Positions 8,201-13,246 of a stretch of 13,246 nucleotides of DNA are shown one piece after another (the stretch's first letter is position 1; the number at the start of each line of letters is the position of its first letter). The stretch is from NCBI GenBank assembly GCA_028565635.1, contig JAOXYB010039440.1, positions 1 to 13,246 of the forward strand. Reading direction: 5' to 3'. Made by a program: the position numbers and the translations under genes. The notes under the pieces are model-generated. The model saw nothing but the letters and a program-made list of their open reading frames with translations. It was not told where the DNA came from and did no database searches. This stretch comes from Phoronis ovalis (lineage: Eukaryota > Phoronida > Phoronidae).

Positions 8201-11200
8201 GATTTTTTTTCTTTTGATTTATATTAATTTTTCAAACTTTCAAACGTATGTTACCTTAATACAGCAATATTTGTGATTAATTGGTACCCGCCATACCCCA
8301 ATGTATAAGCAACCAGAGAAATTGGTAATTTAAGCCACAGTTACTGCATAAAAATCAAATATTATAAATACTGGATTTATATCTTTACACATACGTTCAA
8401 AGAATCCCTATTGGTTTCAGATAACATGTACTGACAATACGTTACTTGTGCATAAACTGGTAGTGTAAAACGAAACTTAAAGTTATTTTATTTCTTCTTC
8501 AGTGGACTTCATCAGTGCAGCATTTGAGCAAGAAAAGCTCAGCTTGTTTGAGGGATCTGACAAGCCAGAAACATTCTTTCGATCATCTCTTCGGAGTATT
8601 TTGGTAAGTATCATAACATTATAAATTTCAGAAAACATTTTATTTCACTAAATTCAAGTTCTGCTACCCAGTAGTTTCAGTCACTATTGTTGAATTAAAC
8701 CATTTTAAAGGATATAATCTGCAGTAAAGAACATGAGAACTGTAATTATGATAATACTGGTACCTGTAACTTTAATAAGACATAAAGCATGCCATGAATT
8801 TCGATGAAACTTCTAACTTGTAGTAGTTGATTTGAAAACTTCTTCAATGTCTCTGATGAATCATCCATATATATCAACATTATCTTGATTCATTGTTGAT
8901 CTTTTTCTTGCAATTGCTTGATTATTGTTCAATCTGATTGCCATTCTCTTTGTACAGACACATCACATTCTGATAAACACTGACATTAGAACAAAGAAAG
9001 AAAGAATAACAGATACTGATGGTGACGGTGATGAAGAGGAAGACTACCTAGCCAAACAAGGTATACTGTAATTAAAAACAAATGTGAACTACACAAGGTT
9101 TAATTTTCCAACAGTTATCTCAGAACCTGTCAAATTAAGCACTCTCATGACCACATTTATTTGATCATAAAATATGCGTCAGAATATGTATTCAAGTATT
9201 TTAACCTATCTAGGCATGTCGTGTAAACTCTTAAATTTAGCAGTCAGAACTCTATCTTTCGATTTGTTGAGCTCTAGGGCTTGAAGCAAATTCATGATAA
9301 TTATTAGATTACATAGAATCTGATATAATATATGACAGTAACCGATCTCCTTTATTTTTTTTCACTAGGGTTACCTTACTTGCTGATGAAAGGCAGCTAC
9401 AAGGAAGGGTTTATTCTCCATGATGAGTCTCTCGAAGATCCCATTGACAAAGAAGCTGCTGAAGAAATTAAAAAATCAACTGGAAAAGATCCATTAGAAA
9501 TGCCTAAAGAACTCGGTGTAACAGACACCAGAAAACAACTGAATGATACATGGCCAAAGTTTTATAAATACCAACCAATGTGGATGGTTAGGAATTATTT
9601 CGGTGAAAAGATTGCATTTTATTTTGCTTGGACAGGAACACTTGTTTCTACATTATGGCTTCCAACTTTGGTTGGTTTAGGTGTATTTGCATATGGATTA
9701 TATTTGAGGTAATCAATAACAAACGATAATAATATAACATTTTCAAATCAACACTTTGCCTGGTTCTGTTTCTTCAGCTTTATTTACTGGTTACTTGTTA
9801 CATCCTGAAGAAGCCTAACTCGCAGAAAACAGTATTTGTTAAATATTGTGTTATTCTAGTACAGGATTGTTTAATTATTAGACTATTTGCTTGCACTTGA
9901 GAGCGCTACAGTCAGACCCTTTCAATACCAGCATCTTTTAGTTATACACAAAACTTGTTTTTTTAAACCTGACTTTAGAAAAGCTTTAACCTGTGAAAAT
10001 TTAACAAAAACAAATATTAATAAATAGTTGTTTATGTATTGATATGGTCACAAAAAGGGGGGTATTTCTTAAATCAAAGAACATAAGATTTTTTTGGTTT
10101 TGGCTCAGCATGCGAAGGATGCATTTTGTGAATGAATCGCGTGAGCCATGCTGGGATCGTTTGGGTCTAAGACTGGTGGCTCCACCAAGTACATGCAAAT
10201 AGTCTATTAACATGATAGTATTGCCATGCATTGTCCTGGTTGAAATTTTTTTTTAGTGCTACAGATTATGTGGATATTAAAGGTTTGGAAAACCAAAATG
10301 CTTCAGCTTTGAATAAGACTAACGCTGGGGATGGTTTTCTTGATGACATAATGAGGTATTTTTTAATTCTTTATCAAAATCTGAGCTAAAATCATATGTT
10401 AAATATATTTAAATTATTGTTATTTGTTGATATGTAATGTTGTTTAATTGTAACATCTACTAGCCTGAAAGTTATACTAATTGTTGTTAATATATCATTA
10501 TTTCTGTGGTAAAATTCGTAAAACATTGATCTGTGTTGTAGCAGCTGTGTACATATTTTTATATCAGATTATTATATTTGATCTGTTTAATTTGTTGTTA
10601 TGCCCTTGTCTATCAATACTAAATATTGTTGTGAGATTTACGCAAGTATAATCACCTAATCATCTTCTGCTTTTCATAAAAAGTGTGGGATATGTTGTAG
10701 GAAAAAACATGATATAGAGTGCATTTCACCCTTACCTTGTGACCAAGCTGTTTTGCTATGCAAATTAAATTGCCAACAAAATGTTAAAAAAAATTTGGGG
10801 AAGAAATTGCCACACGGATAGGGTATTGGGAAGCTTTGATATGTATAAATTAATATTTGATTACGTACCATGTGTTGTGAGGTACATCTTATTTTTCCTA
10901 AAATGACTTTTGTTGGATTACCAGTACAATCTATAAGACATACTAGGGTTAGAAGGTTTAACAACATTGTGTCTGGTGGATGGTTGTATTAAGAAATACT
11001 CGTAAAATCATCAGTTAGCAAGAAATTATCTTGCCTCAATATTTTTCATACTGTATTACAGTGTGAAAGACTTCGTGTTTGAAATACTGGAAGTTATAAA
11101 AGAAGCGTGCGACAATGAAGCAACTCCGTTTTTTGCTCTTTTAATGTGCCTTTGGGGTAAGGAGTTTCTAGTTTTTATTATTGAGTGGACCCACTCTATT

Positions 11201-12792
11201 TGGTACCATGTTTTGCTAAACTGTTGCCTTGGAATGCGGTAATGATTAATCCACACTTTGTTCAGTGTGACAAATTTTAGTGGGAATATTTTGATGAGTG
11301 CTTAAAAATTATGTGTAATTATGAAGATCACCACTATGCGATGACAGTAATTTGTTTTTCATATTTTTGATGTTTTATCAAATGTTTAGTTCATTTCATT
11401 ACTTTTTGTCAGTGTATCAATTTTTTAATTAGAAAAATTATTTTTATGTGCATAATGTACTTTAATTTGGTTCTTAGGTACAATATTCCTGGAGGTTTGG
11501 AAGCGTAAAAAGGCAGTTCTGGCGTATGAGTGGGATGTCAACGATTTTGAAGATGTTGAGCCAGATCGCCCTCAGTATTTCGGCACCACTACAAAGAAAG
11601 ACCCAGTGACGGGAGAATTAGCAGCTTTTTATCCAGCATTCAGAAGATTCCTTAAGTTCATATTTTCTTGCACCTTTGTTCTTGTAATGGTAAGTAACCA
11701 CAAAAAGAAAGAAAATATCAGAATATGATTTGGACTCGGACATATTGCTGTAGTACAAAGATTTATAATTTTATGCTATAGTCAGTTGAGGTTTTCACAC
11801 ATATAGCCATACTTGTAAAGCTTGAAGCATTAAAACCTCAGACATTTTGCTGTGATTGTAAATTTCACTATTTTATGGTTACTGTCAGAATGGCCTGTAA
11901 TACTTTCAGATTTTATACTTCCTATCTGTTAAAAGGAATGACTGTTAATTAAATCTAATTAAATTAGTAGTCAGTAGGTACGCAACAATAACTCAAATAA
12001 GTTTATAATTTTACCATGCTAAAATTTATTGAAAGCCAGGGCGAAATAAGCATTTAACAAATGATAACAAAACAATCTACTTTTTATTTTTGATCAGTTT
12101 ATTGTAACAATACAAATTTTCATCACAGGTGAACAATGAAATATAATCAAAAAGTAAATTCAGTATCTTTAAACCACTAAAGAATGTGAGTTTTAAGATT
12201 TCTTTCAAAAGTAAACTTGCTCTCTTTAGCAATCGTTGATATCAGTACACATTTTTAACTGAGCCCAGGGCTAATTTTTATCTATGTTGGCTACCACGCA
12301 GTCATAAGAAGTAAACTATGAAAATAATTATAGTTTTTGGTTGGGTTTATTTTTGAAATAGAAATGAACTACTCTAGAAGTGTCAAACTGTATTTATTTT
12401 TTAGAGAAAATACAGTTTAATTCTCAAAACTTGCATGTCTTGTCTAATGTTTTGCATAATATCTAGTACATACTTTCGATCATCACACTTGTGATATTGA
12501 ACAATACACTACATGTAATTTATAGAAAATTATGTCTTAACATTCCTGGTTGGCTGTTTATAGAACATTGTCTTAACATTCCTGGTTGGCTGTTTCCAGA
12601 TTTTTGTGGTGTTCATCAGTGTTGCTGCAGTCATTGTATACAGGGTCATCATGACTGTGGATTTCTGTGGCTCGATGTCTACGGTGGAGTGTCTTCTCGT
12701 TACTACTGTGGCTTCATCATTACTTAATGCTATTTCCATCCTTATTCTTGGAAAAGTTTATGAGAAAGTGGCGTATTTGCTAACAGACTGGG
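4810..12792 (+). CDS. Anoctamin (TMEM16) channel/scramblase, ANO1-7 type, N-terminal part, 9 coding exons
   Basis: Exons 4810-5217, 6003-6081, 8503-8603, 8958-9060, 9369-9708, 10257-10355, 11062-11156, 11478-11689 and 12600-12792 join in one frame to 543 residues plus 1 nt, all with GT/AG borders. The anoctamin dimerisation domain spans about 55-230 (IDYVLVYE, FVKLHTPFERLC, FF...LRSILTHHIL). GSYKEGFILHD (239-249), KYQP (297-300) and YFGEKIAFYFAW (307-318) lead into TM1 (~312-343). TM2 (~399-416) runs into FLEVWKRKK and LAYEWD; TM3 is ~466-498 and TM4 ~510-535, ending in YEKVAYLLTDW. Members are dimeric Ca2+-activated chloride channels or lipid scramblases. The region after TM2 (YEWDVNDFEDVE...RPQY) most recalls ANO7, but the subfamily is uncertain. 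TM5-10, which carry most Ca2+ ligands, are outside the window, so activity cannot be judged. Confidence 0.96.
5218..6002 (+). other. Anoctamin intron 1 (785 bp)
   Basis: It has a GTGAGT donor and a TTTCAG acceptor. More than half is TIR element B (5364-5787); the rest is AT-rich and holds nothing recognisable. Confidence 0.85.
5364..5787. mobile_element. Non-autonomous TIR element B in anoctamin intron 1
   Basis: The left end TCCTAGGGCCTGGGATACTC (5364-5383) is an imperfect inverse of the right end GAGCACCCCCGGGCCTTAGGG (5767-5787), and similarity continues inward for about 40 nt. GGGATACT at 5375 lies 27 nt before GGATGTGCCG (5402), the same layout as elements A and C. The core is a degenerate tandem repeat of GTAGCAATCCAAATTTT (near 5480, 5509, 5541, 5647 and 5679, with partial copies as GATACAAACC). 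CCTAGGG and CCTTAGGG at the two ends may be a decayed target duplication, in which case the element proper is slightly shorter. No transposase is present. Confidence 0.7.
6003..6081 (+). CDS. Anoctamin coding exon 2
   Basis: The acceptor is TTTAATTTCAG|GGAGAA and the donor GAAG|GTATGT. The 79-nt exon encodes residues 137-162 (GEIDEDDSIRTCCARFEDRF and onward) plus one base of Val163. The sequence is variable among anoctamins, so support comes mainly from the splice sites and frame matching with both neighbours. Confidence 0.82.
6465..6527. repeat. 19-bp AT-rich tandem repeat, 3.3 copies
   Basis: The unit ATTATAATATATAATGAGT starts at 6465, 6484 and 6503, with a partial fourth at 6522. The second copy differs by one base. 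It is a microsatellite-scale array within anoctamin intron 2. Confidence 0.9.
7019..7251. mobile_element. Short TIR element C, related to elements A and B
   Basis: The left end CCAGAGGGTACT (7019-7030) has GGGTACT 27 nt before GGATGTGCCG (7051-7060), the same spacing and box as element B. The right end (about 7216-7251), read in reverse complement, gives GGAAGTGTACTGGCC followed by a decayed second box, CCTGGCTC. The core carries degenerate CTAGAAATGGGT units at 7080, 7112, 7166 and 7204. I see no target duplication. It is the most diverged of the three. Confidence 0.55.
8503..8603 (+). CDS. Anoctamin coding exon 3
   Basis: The acceptor is TTTCTTCTTCAG|TGGAC and the donor TTG|GTAAGT. The 101-nt exon completes Val163 and encodes 164-196 (DFISAAFEQEKLSLFEG...ETFFRSSLRSIL). 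This corresponds to the family block with F...F/FFSNATRSRI ahead of VHHIL. Confidence 0.92.
8604..8957 (+). other. Anoctamin intron 3 (354 bp)
   Basis: GTAAGT to TTTGTACAG. AT-rich, nothing else recognised. Confidence 0.85.
8958..9060 (+). CDS. Anoctamin coding exon 4, with acidic EF-hand-like string
   Basis: The acceptor is TTTGTACAG|ACACAT and the donor CAAG|GTATAC. The 103-nt exon encodes 197-230 (THHILINTDIR...) plus one base of Gly231. DTDGDGDEEED at 215-225 has acidic residues at positions 1, 3, 5, 7 and 9 of an EF-hand loop, but Tyr replaces the usual Glu at position 12. Confidence 0.92.
9061..9368 (+). other. Anoctamin intron 4 (308 bp)
   Basis: GTATAC to TTCACTAG. Nothing else recognised; the open frame of exon 5 extends a few codons into its 3' end without meaning. 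Confidence 0.85.
9369..9708 (+). CDS. Anoctamin coding exon 5 (end of cytosolic domain and TM1)
   Basis: The acceptor is TTTTTTTTCACTAG|GGTTACC and the donor TTTGAG|GTAATC. The 340-nt exon encodes 232-343. It contains GSYKEGFILHD, a charged lysine/glutamate-rich linker, then KYQPMWMVRNYFGEKIAFYF and TM1. This is among the most diagnostic anoctamin segments in the window. Confidence 0.97.
9709..10256 (+). other. Anoctamin intron 5 (548 bp)
   Basis: GTAATC to TTTTTAG. A small imperfect inverted pair, GGCTCA/TGAGCC, lies near 10102-10148. I searched it by eye for an exon coding the missing CPxCD-type cysteine motif of the first extracellular loop and found none. Confidence 0.75.
10257..10355 (+). 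CDS. Anoctamin coding exon 6 (first extracellular loop)
   Basis: The acceptor is a T-run ending TTTTTAG|TGCTAC and the donor ATGAG|GTATTT. The 99-nt exon completes Ser344, encodes 345-376 and gives two bases of Ser377. The loop contains two N-glycosylation sequons, NAS (358) and NKT (363), and no cysteine. Sequence conservation is low; the assignment rests on phase and the outward location. Confidence 0.8.
10356..11061 (+). other. Anoctamin intron 6 (706 bp)
   Basis: GTATTT to ATTACAG. AT-rich; no exon with a cysteine-rich loop motif and no clear repeat was seen. Confidence 0.75.
11062..11156 (+). CDS. Anoctamin coding exon 7 (loop end and TM2)
   Basis: The acceptor is CTGTATTACAG|TGTGAA and the donor TTTGGG|GTAAGG. 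The 95-nt exon encodes 378-408 plus one base of Gly409. DNEATPFFALLMCLWG matches the family consensus DNxATVFFAxFMxxWA at the start of TM2. The loop's only cysteine is Cys393. Confidence 0.95.
11157..11477 (+). other. Anoctamin intron 7 (321 bp)
   Basis: GTAAGG to GTTCTTAG. Nothing else recognised. Confidence 0.85.
11478..11689 (+). CDS. Anoctamin coding exon 8 (TM2 end, first intracellular loop, TM3 start)
   Basis: The acceptor is TTGGTTCTTAG|GTACAA and the donor GTAATG|GTAAGT. The 212-nt exon encodes 410-479: FLEVWKRKKAVLAYEWD, the acidic NDFEDVEPDRPQY, DPVTGE, then FYPAFRRFLKF leading into TM3. WKRxxAxxxYxWD and the PxTGxxxxxY pattern are family hallmarks. Confidence 0.97.
11690..12599 (+). 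other. Anoctamin intron 8 (910 bp)
   Basis: GTAAGT to TTTCCAG. AT-rich, without recognisable features except the tandem duplication at its 3' end. Confidence 0.85.
12521..12597 (+). repeat. Tandem duplication of the pyrimidine tract before anoctamin exon 9
   Basis: GTCTTAACATTCCTGGTTGG starts at 12534 and again at 12570, exactly 36 bp apart, and both copies run on through CTGTTT. The second copy ends TTTCCAG and is the real acceptor; the first ends TTTATAG, which also has an AG. Copy similarity extends left to TATAGAA at 12521 and 12559 with a 2-nt indel. Confidence 0.92.
12600..12792 (+). CDS. Anoctamin coding exon 9 (TM3 end and TM4)
   Basis: The acceptor is GGCTGTTTCCAG|ATTTTT and the donor CTGGG|GTGAGT. 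The 193-nt exon encodes 480-543 plus one base: TM3 ending in VIVYRVIM, a short loop with DFCGSMSTVEC, then TM4 ending in LNAISILILGKVYEKVAYLL. The next exon lies beyond the right edge. Confidence 0.96.
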
Positions 12793-13113
12793 GTGAGTAG
12801 ATATAAGTCACTTGGAATCTTATTTCTTGCTAAGCATCAGAGTACACACATTCGACAGATTTAATGCAAACTTGTTTGACTTTGAAACTAAAGGAATTAC
12901 AGTTACATTGTAAAAGTGATCAAATGATGAAAAAAGGTAAATTTCAGCATACATAAAACAAAGAAGTTTCTTTCAATGAAGGACAACAAACTTATTAGTG
13001 CTAATCCACTTTTAACTGTACAGGGAGGGTACTGTTAAAAGACTTGCACCACCCATTATATGTAACTATAATGTTTTAGTATGAATTGTTTTGAAACCCA
13101 TCACCCATATTTT
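12793..13113 (+). other. Anoctamin intron 9, 5' part
   Basis: The donor is GTGAGT. AT-rich with no exon seen; the downstream exon should begin in phase 1 outside the window. Confidence 0.8.
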
Positions 13114-13246
13114 TATGCCCATCACTATGTAATAGTGAAAGGGCATATAGCCGTACTGCATGCGGCGGCGGCGGCGTCGGCGTATGTACCCTTTTCTTTG
13201 TGTTGCTATAACGGCTTCAGCTTTCGTCAGATCATCTTCGTATTTG
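13114..13246. mobile_element. Left end of a dispersed-repeat-like element: hairpin plus GCG string (partial)
   Basis: A two-step hairpin stands at 13114-13147: TATGCCC/GGGCATA outside and TCACTA/TAGTGA inside around a 5-nt loop. A GCG trinucleotide run at 13162-13182 and then GC-richer sequence continue to the window edge. The abrupt change from AT-rich intron at TATGCCC suggests a repeat boundary. Elements with a terminal TATGCCC...GGGCATA hairpin followed by short tandem triplets or quadruplets are common in marine invertebrate genomes; that family link is from memory. Confidence 0.5.

Larger units (their letters stand above)
6082..8502 (+). other. Anoctamin intron 2 (2421 bp)
   Basis: This is the largest intron in the window and very AT-rich. 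It contains a 19-bp tandem repeat (6465-6527), an inverted pair AAATTATAAT/ATTATAATTT (6784-6793 and 6802-6811), TIR element C (7019-7251), and a perfect 9-bp hairpin TAATTTTGG/CCAAAATTA (8065-8073 and 8083-8091). An 88-codon open frame at 7747-8013 has no recognisable domain and is out of frame for use as an exon. Confidence 0.8.

Noticed and set aside
8238-8401. Possible inverted repeat with AACGTATGT arms
   Set aside because: Only about 9-10 bases pair well; the extension is no better than expected in AT-rich DNA.
9332-9712. Exon 5 open frame taken as a stand-alone small gene starting at 9332
   Set aside because: The first 13 codons are intron sequence with a T-run ending in CACTAG; the conserved protein begins at the acceptor and joins exons 4 and 6 in frame.
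12491-12739. Overlapping open frames on both strands around exon 9, including one with the repeated peptide YKQPTRNVKT
   Set aside because: The repeat is the 36-bp splice-region duplication read antisense, and the sense frame that matches anoctamins explains the coding content.
1-13246. CRISPR array, tRNA or rRNA genes, bacterial operon signals
   Set aside because: The tandem arrays lack spacers of uniform length, no cloverleaf or rRNA-like block was seen, and the intron/exon structure is clearly animal.

Overview
The window is animal (metazoan) nuclear DNA: AT-rich, with coding sequence cut into short exons by introns of 0.3 to 2.4 kb that obey GT/AG. It holds the 5' parts of two protein genes in head-to-head orientation. 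Protein similarity and repeat style suggest a marine invertebrate (lophotrochozoan or invertebrate deuterostome); I cannot name the species.

Minus strand, 3600 down to 123: the first four coding exons of a MAGT1/TUSC3 (Ost3/Ost6) orthologue, an oxidoreductase subunit of the oligosaccharyltransferase. They encode a signal peptide and most of the ER-lumenal thioredoxin-like domain with its CSVC motif. The four C-terminal membrane spans lie beyond position 1. All exon junctions keep frame.

3601 to about 4690: the shared 5' region, likely a bidirectional promoter, with a perfect 12-bp palindrome carrying the E-box/CLEAR core GTCACGTGAC.

Plus strand, 4810 to 12792 and on: nine coding exons of an anoctamin (TMEM16), giving 543 residues in one continuous frame. 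They cover the N-terminal dimerisation domain and transmembrane segments 1 to 4; the rest of the channel/scramblase core is off the right edge. The intracellular region after TM2 is closest, from memory, to ANO7. The first extracellular loop lacks the usual cysteine cluster, and an acidic EF-hand-like string sits in the N-terminal domain.

The introns contain the least ordinary material. Three elements (1826-2245, 5364-5787, 7019-7251) share imperfect terminal inverted repeats with a GGG(A)TACT box 27 nt from a box resembling GGATGTGCCG, yet each has a different degenerate tandem repeat as its core. One is flanked by a perfect 9-10 bp direct repeat, as expected for a Mutator-like (MULE) insertion. 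MAGT1 intron 1 also holds a fold-back element of about 620 bp. A 55-bp tandem array has copied the end of MAGT1 exon 2 together with its splice donor, and a separate tandem duplication has copied the pyrimidine tract in front of anoctamin exon 9.
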